The notes under the pieces are model-generated. The model was not told the DNA's origin. It worked only from the letters and a program-made list of their open reading frames with translations, and ran no database searches. A DNA stretch of 34,354 bases from Flavobacteriaceae bacterium (GTDB lineage: Bacteria > Bacteroidota > Bacteroidia > Flavobacteriales > Flavobacteriaceae), in the NCBI GenBank assembly GCA_024743095.1, contig JANSXF010000048.1, positions 1 through 34,354 on the forward strand, written 5' to 3'. This document shows, piece after piece, positions 1-7,017 of the stretch. Position 1 is the stretch's first letter, and each line of letters begins with the position of its first letter. Position numbers and translations under genes: made by a program.

Positions 1-1918
1 CTCCTACCACATTATCCGTCAAAATATTTGGGTATTTGCCATGCAGGTCCCAGCTTCTAAAGAATGGGGACCAATCGATGAACTCCTCCAATTGGGTCAA
101 ATCAAAATCTTCCCATACCTCGATGCCCAACTGATTTGGCTTTTTGATTTGGGATGGGTCAAAATCAACCTGAAGTTTATTTTTTCGTGCATCCTGCAAG
201 GTCAGATACTCTTTTTGCTTGCCCCGTTTCAAAAACTTTTCCCTAAAACTCTCGTAATCCAGTTTGATGGATTTTTTATACTTGACGGAAGTATCATCTT
301 GCAGCAAATCACCTACCACGGTCACAGCCCTTGATGCATCGTTTACGTGGACCACGGAGTGACTGTACTGCGGGTCAATTTTTACGGCAGTATGCGCTTT
401 GCTGGTTGTGGCCCCCCCGATCAAAAGCGGCACTTCAAAGTTTTGACGCTCCATTTCCTTGGCCAAAAAGACCATTTCGTCCAACGATGGGGTAATCAGT
501 CCGCTCAGGCCGATAATATCCACCTGTTCTTCCTTGGCCTTGTTGATGATTTTTTCTGGCGGCACCATCACCCCCATATCCACAATGGCATAATTGTTAC
601 AGGCCAGTACCACACTCACAATGTTTTTTCCAATATCGTGCACATCGCCTTTTACCGTGGCCATCAATATTTTTCCTGCGGCCTTGGCGTCCTTGTCCTT
701 GGATGCTTCAATGTAGGGAGTTAGGTAGGCTACGGCCTTTTTCATCACCCGGGCAGATTTCACCACTTGAGGCAAGAACATTTTTCCGCTTCCGAAAAGA
801 TCTCCGACCACATTCATCCCGGTCATCAAGTTGCCTTCGATAACATGTAAAGGTTTCTCGGCTTGTTGACGCGCTTCTTCCACATCCTCAACAATATATT
901 GATCTATTCCTTTGACCAAGGCACGTGTAATCCTATCCTGAAGCGGCTCTTCTCTCCACGACAGGTCTACTTTCGATTCCTTTTTGGCGCCAACAACGGT
1001 TTCGGCAAATTCCAACAATCGTTCGGTGGCGTCATCTCTTCTATCCAACAATACATCTTCCACATACTCCAAAAGGTCCTTGGGGATATCATCGTACACC
1101 TCTAACATTGTAGGGTTCACAATTCCTATGTTCATGCCAGCTTTAATGGCATGGAACAAAAAGGCGGAATTAATGGCCTCGCGAACCGGGTTGTTCCCCC
1201 TGAACGAAAAGGAAACATTGCTCACACCACCGCTAACGCTACAGTAAGGCAGATTTTCCCTTGCCCAGCGGGTGGCTTCAATAAAATCAACTGCATTGCG
1301 CCTATGTTCCTCCATTCCCGTTGCAACCGGAAAAATATTCAGGTCGAAAATGATATCTTCCGGAGGAAAATTCACCTTGTTGACCAGCACATCGTATGAC
1401 CGTTTGGCAATTTCAATCCGGCGTTCCAAGTTATCGGCCTGGCCCACTTCATCAAAAGCCATAACGATCACAGCGGCGCCGTAGCGCTTGATTAATTTGG
1501 CATGGTGGATAAATTCTTCCTCTCCTTCCTTTAGGCTTATGGAATTTACCACACATTTGCCTTGCACTACTTGCAATCCAGCTTCGATAATTTCCCACTT
1601 GGAACTATCGATCATGATAGGCACACGAGCAATATCGGGCTCTGAAACAATCAGGTTCAAAAATTTGACCATGGCCTCTTTTCCATCGATCAAACCATCA
1701 TCCATGTTCACGTCGATGATTTGGGCACCACCTTCCACTTGATCGCGTGCCACATCAAGTGCCTCATCGAATTTTTCTTCTTTGATGAGCCTTAAAAACC
1801 GTTTGGAACCAGCCACATTGGTTCGCTCCCCCACATTTATGAAATTGCTATCCGGGGTTACCACCAGTGGTTCCAAGCCACTCAGTTTCAAATATCGTTG
1901 TTCGTTGTTCGCTGCCAT
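1..1918 (-). CDS. metH: Methionine synthase, B12-dependent, C-terminal subunit (pterin, cobalamin and activation domains); partial, runs off the left edge
   Basis: This is the cobalamin half of methionine synthase; it moves a methyl group from methyl-tetrahydrofolate through cobalamin to homocysteine, which the partner encoded just upstream binds. The reading frame is open from ATG at 1918 to the window edge (639 codons, no stop). The pterin-binding domain fills roughly the first 290 residues ([11 protein letters not shown] near residue 33, then [12 protein letters not shown]). The cobalamin-binding motif GDVHDIGKN follows near residue 425, supplying the DxHxxG histidine that ligates cobalt. 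The last visible residues, [14 protein letters not shown], are the start of the activation domain, so about 250 residues are missing beyond the edge. The start codon lies 3 bases after the stop of the homocysteine-binding gene, implying co-transcription and coupled translation. The split into two genes is known in Bacteroidota and is not a frameshift. Confidence 0.95.
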   Translation of the reverse strand, partial: MAANNEQRYLKLSGLEPLVVTPDSNFINVGERTNVAGSKRFLRLIKEEKFDEALDVARDQVEGGAQIIDVNMDDGLIDGKEAMVKFLNLIVSEPDIARVPIMIDSSKWEIIEAGLQVVQGKCVVNSISLKEGEEEFIHHAKLIKRYGAAVIVMAFDEVGQADNLERRIEIAKRSYDVLVNKVNFPPEDIIFDLNIFPVATGMEEHRRNAVDFIEATRWARENLPYCSVSGGVSNVSFSFRGNNPVREAINSAFLFHAIKAGMNIGIVNPTMLEVYDDIPKDLLEYVEDVLLDRRDDATERLLEFAETVVGAKKESKVDLSWREEPLQDRITRALVKGIDQYIVEDVEEARQQAEKPLHVIEGNLMTGMNVVGDLFGSGKMFLPQVVKSARVMKKAVAYLTPYIEASKDKDAKAAGKILMATVKGDVHDIGKNIVSVVLACNNYAIVDMGVMVPPEKIINKAKEEQVDIIGLSGLITPSLDEMVFLAKEMERQNFEVPLLIGGATTSKAHTAVKIDPQYSHSVVHVNDASRAVTVVGDLLQDDTSVKYKKSIKLDYESFREKFLKRGKQKEYLTLQDARKNKLQVDFDPSQIKKPNQLGIEVWEDFDLTQLEEFIDWSPFFRSWDLHGKYPNILTDNVVG

Positions 1919-1921
1919 AAA

Positions 1922-2923
1922 CTATGCTGGGGTCAGAAGTTTTCTCGGTTCATAATCCTTCACCACATCGGCAATGGCCTTTATATGTTCTGGAGTGGTC
2001 CCACAGCAACCGCCGACAATGTTCACCAATCCTTTTTCTACATATTCCTTGATCTGGGCGGCCATTTGCGCTGGTGTTTCGTCGTATTCGCCGAAGGCGT
2101 TGGGCAGTCCGGCATTGGGGTGCGCGGAAACGGCAAACCCTGATTTTGCTGAAACAACTTCCAAATGTGGCACCAATTGTTTGGCTCCCAAGGCACAATT
2201 AAAGCCGACCGATAAAATGGGGATATGAGAAATGGAAATCAAAAACGCTTCGGCGGTCTGTCCAGACAAAGTTCTTCCCGAAGCATCGGTGATGGTTCCA
2301 CTGACCATAACGGGCACTTCTATATTGCGCTCATCCTTTACTTCCTCAATGGCAAAAAGGGCCGCTTTGGCATTTAAGGTATCAAAAATGGTCTCTACCA
2401 ACAAAATATCGACGCCACCATCAAGCAGGGCTTCTATTTGCTGCTTGTAGGCAATGCGGAGTTCATCAAAGGAAATGGCACGGAATCCCGGGTCGTTCAC
2501 ATCGGGGGACATGCTTGCCGTTTTATTGGTAGGGCCAATACTCCCGGCTACAAAACGTGGCTTGTCCGGATTTTTATGAGTGAACTCTCCAGCTACTTGC
2601 TTTGCCAGTTTGGCCGATTCATAGTTCAGTTCATAAACGAGTTCTTCCATGCCGTAATCAGCCATGGCAATGGTTGTTCCGGAAAAGGTATTGGTTTCTA
2701 AAATATCTGCGCCCGCTTCTAAAAACTTTCGGTGCACCTCTTTAACGGCCTCTGGTTGGGTCAAAGACAGCAAATCATTGTTTCCTTGTAGGTCGCTTGG
2801 CCAATCCTTGAAGCGTTCGCCCCTAAAATCTTCCTCATTGAATTTATAGCGCTGCAACATGGTGCCCATAGCCCCATCCAACACTAAAATCCGTTTCTTC
2901 AATATATCTTCAATTTTTTCCAT
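1922..2923 (-). CDS. metH: Homocysteine S-methyltransferase domain protein (methionine synthase N-terminal subunit)
   Basis: This 333-residue protein is the zinc, homocysteine-binding barrel that forms the first module of single-chain MetH. The three zinc-ligand cysteines are visible: Cys243 in GFNCALGA and Cys306/Cys307 in [10 protein letters not shown]. The N-terminal DGAMGTMLQ motif and the [16 protein letters not shown] segment are typical of MetH rather than of betaine methyltransferases. I start at ATG 2923 rather than at an in-frame TTG at 2941, because GGGGAGA lies about 8 bases upstream as a plausible ribosome binding site and the family starts here. The gene is first in a two-gene unit with the cobalamin subunit, 3 bases downstream. 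A SAM-I riboswitch in its leader means it should be shut off when SAM is abundant. Confidence 0.95.
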   Translation of the reverse strand: MEKIEDILKKRILVLDGAMGTMLQRYKFNEEDFRGERFKDWPSDLQGNNDLLSLTQPEAVKEVHRKFLEAGADILETNTFSGTTIAMADYGMEELVYELNYESAKLAKQVAGEFTHKNPDKPRFVAGSIGPTNKTASMSPDVNDPGFRAISFDELRIAYKQQIEALLDGGVDILLVETIFDTLNAKAALFAIEEVKDERNIEVPVMVSGTITDASGRTLSGQTAEAFLISISHIPILSVGFNCALGAKQLVPHLEVVSAKSGFAVSAHPNAGLPNAFGEYDETPAQMAAQIKEYVEKGLVNIVGGCCGTTPEHIKAIADVVKDYEPRKLLTPA

Positions 2924-2997
2924 AGTATATCTCCCCTTCAAAATAAGGATGTAGTTAAATCAAGAAAAGTGCGTAGGTACTGTGTTGAATACTTTAC

Positions 2998-3135
2998 GTT
3001 ATCCTTCCCCTTACAGATTAAACTTTCTAAATGGCCCTGGGTTTTTTCCAAGGCAAGGGTAGAATGTAGCACCTTCTCGAAGTCGAGGGTTGCTAAGGCT
3101 TCAAAGGGTCCAATCCCTCCACCTTTCTTGATAAC
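2998..3135 (-). promoter_or_regulatory. SAM-I (S-box) riboswitch, metH leader
   Basis: Read on the minus strand, the leader carries the SAM-I core: TTATCAAGAAAGGTGGAGGG, then GACCC...GAAGCCTTAGCAACC, then a P3 hairpin (CTCGACTTCGAG) and the GGTGCTA element. Helix P1 closes by pairing GTTATC (3135-3130) with GATAAC (3003-2998). P4 is unusually large: its CCCTT/AAGGG base (3059-3055 with 3012-3008) encloses an extra arm, GCCTTGG (3054-3048) with CCAGGGC (3040-3034). Between P1 and the start codon there are about 75 bases with no clear terminator, so translation control is as likely as attenuation. A weak -7-like TATAAATTG lies just upstream of the aptamer. The rest of the 356-base gene-free stretch 2924-3279 holds only this leader and the SDR terminator. 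Confidence 0.93.
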
Positions 3136-3225
3136 ACTTTCAATTTATAAATGAACTGAACTGCAAAGAAACGGCACTCCTTAGTGAAAAGCAAAAAAAG
3201 CCCTTGAATTTTTAGAAATGCAACA

Positions 3226-3258
3226 ATAAAAAACGGGTTGATCGCTCAACCCGTTTTT
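3226..3258 (-). terminator. Rho-independent terminator after the SDR gene, probably bidirectional
   Basis: AACGGGTTGA and TCAACCCGTT form a perfect 10-bp stem around a TCGC loop, flanked by A and T runs on both sides. It lies just past the SDR stop at 3280 and upstream of the metH leader, so it separates the two units. Confidence 0.88.
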
Positions 3259-3279
3259 ATTACTTTTCTGTTATGTGCT

Positions 3280-4041
3280 CTATACCATCATCCCTCCCGA
3301 AACTTCAATGCGTTGGGCATTTACCCATTTGGCATCATCTGTGCAAAGAAATGCCACTACCCCTCCTATGTCACTTGGGATGCCCACTCTTCCAAGAGCA
3401 GTAAAATTGGCAATTGCAGTTCTTTTATCCTCATCATTTTTATTGGTCCCGCCACCAAAATCGGTTTCAATGGCGCCTGGTGCGACCACATTGGACCTGA
3501 TTTGGCGTAAGCCCAGTTCCTTGGCCTGATAGTGTGTCAATGTTTCGATGGCAGCTTTCAAGGAACCGTACACGGAATACCCCGGAAACGAAAAGCGGGC
3601 CAAACCACTTGAAATATTCACTATGCCCCCACCATCTGCCATGACAGAAAGAAGTTTCTGGGTAAGAAAGAAGGCTCCCTTAAAATGAATGTTCACCAAA
3701 GTATCGAAGTCATCCTCCGTGGTCTCGGTAATTGATGAATTGATCCCGATACCGGCGTTGTTGACCAAATAATCCAATGTTGTTGAATCAAAATGGGATT
3801 TAAGCACATTTTTGACCTCATCCACAAAGACATCGAAAGTTTTGTTTTCTGCTACATCCAATTGCAATGCGTAGGCTTTTTGACCAAGCTTTTCTACTTC
3901 GCTTACGGTTTTGTCCGCTTCTTCTTTATTACTGCGATAAGTCAATAGGACGTTCAACCCTCTTTTGGCCAAGTTGATGGCCATATTCTCTCCAAGTCCC
4001 CTGCTTCCACCGGTAACCAGTGCTATTTTTGCTTTGCTCAT
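3280..4041 (-). CDS. SDR family NAD(P)-dependent oxidoreductase
   Basis: This is a 253-residue classical short-chain dehydrogenase/reductase. The cofactor motif TGGSRGLG is at residues 10-17, NNAG at 94-97, the catalytic serine in the NISSG segment at about 144-145, and the YxxxK pair at Tyr158/Lys162 (YGSLK). The P-loop followed by TYRSN suggests a preference for NADP, by analogy with related enzymes. The C-terminal EVSGGMMV is typical of the family. Length matches classical SDRs, and substrate cannot be read from the sequence. It lies 85 bases downstream of an AraC-type regulator on the same strand, which is its most likely controller, and it ends at a strong terminator, so it is probably monocistronic or paired with araC. 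Nothing ties it to sulfur metabolism besides position. Confidence 0.9.
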   Translation of the reverse strand: MSKAKIALVTGGSRGLGENMAINLAKRGLNVLLTYRSNKEEADKTVSEVEKLGQKAYALQLDVAENKTFDVFVDEVKNVLKSHFDSTTLDYLVNNAGIGINSSITETTEDDFDTLVNIHFKGAFFLTQKLLSVMADGGGIVNISSGLARFSFPGYSVYGSLKAAIETLTHYQAKELGLRQIRSNVVAPGAIETDFGGGTNKNDEDKRTAIANFTALGRVGIPSDIGGVVAFLCTDDAKWVNAQRIEVSGGMMV

Positions 4042-4066
4042 GTTAATTGATTTTTGAATTCGAAAA

Positions 4067-4074
4067 CAAAATTA
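4067..4074 (-). promoter_or_regulatory. Candidate -7 promoter element for the SDR gene
   Basis: TAATTTTG on the minus strand fits the Bacteroidota -7 consensus TAnnTTTG and lies about 25 bases upstream of the SDR start. No well-spaced -33 TTTG is seen, as would suit an activator-dependent promoter under the adjacent AraC protein (inference). Confidence 0.5.
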
Positions 4075-4126
4075 GCTTTGCATACACCCTAAACGGTTGC
4101 AAGCATCAATCTTATTTTTGCAAAAA

Positions 4127-5044
4127 TCAAATCTTGATCACAGACCGGAACTTCAAAGGAGATTGTTGCGTGTGTTTTTTGAAGAAATTTGAAAAGTGGG
4201 CCACCTCTTCAAATCCAAGGCCATATGCGATTTCGGATATATTCCAATCACTACCGTTGAGGAGCAATTTAGCCTCTTCAACCATTCTTGAATGAATGAT
4301 TTCCGTGGTTGTATTTCCTGTGGTTTCCTTCAGCACCTTGTTAAGATGGTTGGGGTGCACGGCAAGTTGTTCGGCAAAATCATTTGCGGTTTTGAGCATC
4401 AATCGCTGGACAGGTGCATTAATGGGGAATTGGCGCTCCAACAATTCCACGAACATATCGGTAATTCGGATGGCAGCATTTTTTCCGCCCTCTTTTGGCT
4501 GAACCGGGTGCAATTTTTGCCCCATGTGCAACAACTCGATTACGTAGGCACGTATCAAATCAAATTTAAAGGGGTAATCCGAGGACAGCTCCTTGTCCAT
4601 TTTTTGAAAGAGTTGTTCCAACTCGGTATAATCTTCATCTGAAATATTGAGAATGGGATAACCTCCAGGGTGAAATATCGGTAGGGTTTCCAATATGACA
4701 CCGCTTTTGTCCTTTGATAAAAATTTTTCCGTGAACACACAAAAATATCCTGACTGTTGATCATCTTGAGGAACATAATTGTACGGGATCCTAGGAGATG
4801 CAAACAACAGCGCCTTGTTACCTATATCGATAACCTTGTCCGCATATTCTGCCCTATTTTTTCCGTTGATAAGGCTAATTTTAAAGTAGGCCCGTCTATC
4901 ATAACGCATCTCACCTTTGCTCAATCGTGTGCGATATTCGGCAATATTGAAAACATTGAAATGTCCAATATCCTTCCCAATATTTTCCGGAATGGGCAGA
5001 CCAAGTTTTCCGTAGAAATCGTTAAGGGTAAAAGCTACGTCCAT
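4127..5044 (-). CDS. AraC family transcriptional regulator
   Basis: The C-terminal third (about residues 205-305) is an AraC/XylS DNA-binding domain with two helix-turn-helix units: DFAEQLAVHPNHLNKVLKETTG, interrupted here as DFAEQLAVHP and NHLNKVLKETTG, then ISEIAYGLGFEEVAHFSNFFKKHTQQSPLKFR split around GLGFEEVAHFSNFFKK. The N-terminal two thirds resemble the cupin-like sensor half of flavobacterial AraC proteins but have no recognisable ligand motif. At 305 residues the length is ordinary. The gene has its own -7 box 15 bases upstream of ATG 5044 and is followed after 85 bases by the SDR gene. The pair looks like a small regulator-target module sitting between metH and the sulfate operon. 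Confidence 0.92.
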   Translation of the reverse strand: MDVAFTLNDFYGKLGLPIPENIGKDIGHFNVFNIAEYRTRLSKGEMRYDRRAYFKISLINGKNRAEYADKVIDIGNKALLFASPRIPYNYVPQDDQQSGYFCVFTEKFLSKDKSGVILETLPIFHPGGYPILNISDEDYTELEQLFQKMDKELSSDYPFKFDLIRAYVIELLHMGQKLHPVQPKEGGKNAAIRITDMFVELLERQFPINAPVQRLMLKTANDFAEQLAVHPNHLNKVLKETTGNTTTEIIHSRMVEEAKLLLNGSDWNISEIAYGLGFEEVAHFSNFFKKHTQQSPLKFRSVIKI

Positions 5045-5058
5045 AGGTTTGTAAAATT

Positions 5059-5092
5059 CAAATATAGCCTAAAATAAAAAACACCCTTCAAA
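5059..5092 (-). promoter_or_regulatory. Promoter of the AraC regulator
   Basis: On the minus strand TTTG (5092-5089) and TATATTTG (5066-5059) are separated by 22 bases, an acceptable flavobacterial -33/-7 pair. Transcription would begin a few bases before the start codon at 5044, so the leader is very short. The promoter overlaps the terminator of the preceding operon. Confidence 0.6.
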
Positions 5093-5110
5093 ATTGCTCA
5101 TGAAAGGTGT
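5071..5110 (-). terminator. Rho-independent terminator of the sulfate-assimilation operon
   Basis: Minus-strand ACACCTTTCA pairs with TGAAGGGTGT (10 bp with one G-T pair) around a short loop and is followed by TTTTTATTTT. It lies 25 bases after the ferredoxin reductase stop and marks the end of the cys operon. Confidence 0.85.
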
Positions 5111-5134
5111 CTTCTCTTCTAAAAACTAGTATTG

Positions 5135-6196
5135 TTAATCGATGCTCTGCACCACTTCCTTTTTAGCCTCTTTCTTGGAACCATCAAACCCTTGCACACC
5201 ACCAACTGTGGTATATTTCATCACAAAACGCTTGTCCGGATTAATGATTTGATAGGCATATTGGCACATCACGGCCGCCTCGTGGAACCCGGATAGAATC
5301 AACTTAAGCTTACCTGGATATGTGTTTACATCTCCAATGGCAAAAACTCCAGGAAGATTGGTCTGATAATCCTTGGCGTTGTTCACCTTAATGGCATTTT
5401 TCTCAATTTCAAGCCCCCAATCGCCTATCGGTCCCAATTTTGGTGACAATCCGAATAATGGAATAAAGAAATCGGTCTCTACGTAGGCAGACTCCTGCTC
5501 CTCATCGTTGTACTTGATTACCACGGCGTGCAGATCTTCCTTACCGTGAATTTCTTTTACTTCGGCCTTGGTAAACAATCGAATTTTACCCAATTTGGCC
5601 AACTCCCTTGCTTTTTCCACGGAGTCCAAGGCTCCTCGGAACTCATTTCTTCGGTGCACCAAAGATACCTCGGAAGCTACATCGGCCAAGAAAATGGCCC
5701 AGTCCAATGCGGAATCACCTCCACCGGAAATAACAACTTTCTTGTCACGGAACTGTTCAGGATCTTTGACCATATATTCCACACCTTTGCTCTCGAACAA
5801 CTCGATGTTTGGAATAATCGGTTTTCTTGGTTCAAAAGAACCAAGTCCACCGGCAATCACCACGACCGGAGCATGGTGTTGGGTTCCTTTGTTGGTGGTA
5901 ACGATGTAGGAGCCATCTTCTTGCTTATCCAAAGTTTCAGCACGCTCGCCCAAAGTAAAACCAGGCTCAAACGGCTTGATTTGCTCCATTAGGTTATCTA
6001 CCAAGGTTCCCGCCAAAATTTCTGGATAGGCCGGAATATCATAAATGGGCTTCTTGGGGTAAATCTCCGAACATTGCCCTCCCGGTTGTGCCAAGGCGTC
6101 TATTAAATGGCATTTTAATTTGAGCAGTCCCGCCTCAAATACGGTAAACAGACCTGTTGGCCCTGCTCCGATTATAATGATATCTGTTTTGATCAT
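5135..6196 (-). CDS. Ferredoxin-NADP+ reductase, thioredoxin-reductase-like (YumC type)
   Basis: This 353-residue flavoprotein has an N-terminal FAD motif (GAGPTG, residues 10-15), a second NAD(P)-binding motif GGGDSALDWA in the middle and the FAD-closing GVFAIGDV near the C-terminus. It lacks the CxxC redox pair of true thioredoxin reductases, and its C-terminal tail extends past the TrxR end; both point to type-2 ferredoxin-NADP+ reductase. I choose ATG 6196 rather than an upstream in-frame TTG at 6220, since the dinucleotide fold begins directly after it. It is the last gene of the cys operon, 44 bases after cobA. The sulfite reductase in the operon is of the ferredoxin type, so this enzyme probably supplies its electrons from NADPH through ferredoxin (inference from context). 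Confidence 0.88.
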   Translation of the reverse strand: MIKTDIIIIGAGPTGLFTVFEAGLLKLKCHLIDALAQPGGQCSEIYPKKPIYDIPAYPEILAGTLVDNLMEQIKPFEPGFTLGERAETLDKQEDGSYIVTTNKGTQHHAPVVVIAGGLGSFEPRKPIIPNIELFESKGVEYMVKDPEQFRDKKVVISGGGDSALDWAIFLADVASEVSLVHRRNEFRGALDSVEKARELAKLGKIRLFTKAEVKEIHGKEDLHAVVIKYNDEEQESAYVETDFFIPLFGLSPKLGPIGDWGLEIEKNAIKVNNAKDYQTNLPGVFAIGDVNTYPGKLKLILSGFHEAAVMCQYAYQIINPDKRFVMKYTTVGGVQGFDGSKKEAKKEVVQSID

Positions 6197-6240
6197 AATT
6201 CTACATTTATTTGGCCCCAACTAGCGAGACCTGACTGATT

Positions 6241-7017
6241 TTAAACTCTTTCTTGCAATTTTTCTCCCTGAAAATGATATTCTTTTTGAATATCCAACAC
6301 ACGTTGACGATGATTTACCACCTCGCCAATTACGATGATTGCTGGATTTGACAGCTGCTGCTCCTTTGCCTTGTGCTCAATGGAAGCAACAGTGCCAATT
6401 CCAATCTTCTCGTTTTCAGTGGTACCGTTTTGAATGATGGCCACCGGGGTATCTTCTTTTTCTTCGTTTTTAAAAAGTTCCATGATCTCACCCAATTTGG
6501 ACATTCCCATTAGGATGATGACCGTTGCGTTGGATTTTGCGGCCAAAGCCACATCACTGGATAGTTTGTGCTCTTTGGTGGTACCGGTGATCACCCAAAA
6601 ACTTTCGGCCGCACCTCTTTTGGTCACGGGAATGTTTTGCGATGCAGGCACCGATACAGATGATGATATTCCGGGAACAACCTCAACTTCTACCCCAAAT
6701 CCGGCTGCATACTCCATTTCTTCTGCCCCTCTACCGAATACAAATGGATCTCCTCCCTTTAACCGTACCACGTGCAAACCTTTTGTTGCACGCTCCACGA
6801 TCAAATCGTTGATTTGTACTTGCTGGTAGGAATAGCATCCCTTACGTTTACCAACAAATATTTTCTCGGCCTCCGGCGCATATTCCAATAGCTCAGGAGA
6901 TACCAGCGCATCGTACAGAACCACATCTGCATTTTGTAATGCCTTTATCCCTTTGAGAGTGATCAAATCCACATCGCCTGGGCCAGCACCCACTACAGTT
7001 AATTTTGCCCTATGCAT
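6241..7017 (-). CDS. cobA: Uroporphyrinogen-III C-methyltransferase (SUMT)
   Basis: The enzyme adds two SAM-derived methyl groups to uroporphyrinogen III to make precorrin-2, first step toward siroheme. Signature segments are VVGAGPGD (residues 8-15), the SAM-binding loop RLKGGDPFVFGRGAEE (85-100), PGISSSVSVPA and ILMGMSKL. At 258 residues it is a stand-alone SUMT with no CysG oxidase/ferrochelatase domain. I start at ATG 7017: the upstream in-frame residues are translated from the reductase gene and look unlike protein. The start overlaps the sulfite reductase stop by 8 bases, so the two are translationally coupled, fitting siroheme supply for that enzyme. The dehydrogenase and ferrochelatase needed to finish siroheme are not in this window. 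Confidence 0.93.
   Translation of the reverse strand: MHRAKLTVVGAGPGDVDLITLKGIKALQNADVVLYDALVSPELLEYAPEAEKIFVGKRKGCYSYQQVQINDLIVERATKGLHVVRLKGGDPFVFGRGAEEMEYAAGFGVEVEVVPGISSSVSVPASQNIPVTKRGAAESFWVITGTTKEHKLSSDVALAAKSNATVIILMGMSKLGEIMELFKNEEKEDTPVAIIQNGTTENEKIGIGTVASIEHKAKEQQLSNPAIIVIGEVVNHRQRVLDIQKEYHFQGEKLQERV

Noticed and set aside
41..1742. Several plus-strand open frames of 60-125 codons opposite the methionine synthase gene
   Set aside because: They lie antisense to a clearly conserved minus-strand protein that runs off the window edge, and their translations show no family features.
1918..1922. Frameshift splitting methionine synthase
   Set aside because: The upstream part ends after a complete domain and the downstream part has its own good ATG; split metH is usual in Bacteroidota.
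2924..2941. Earlier TTG start for the homocysteine methyltransferase gene
   Set aside because: It would place the likely ribosome binding site inside the coding region; ATG 2923 matches the family start.
5135..6196. Thioredoxin reductase
   Set aside because: The fold is similar but the CxxC redox pair is absent, and the operon context suits a ferredoxin reductase.
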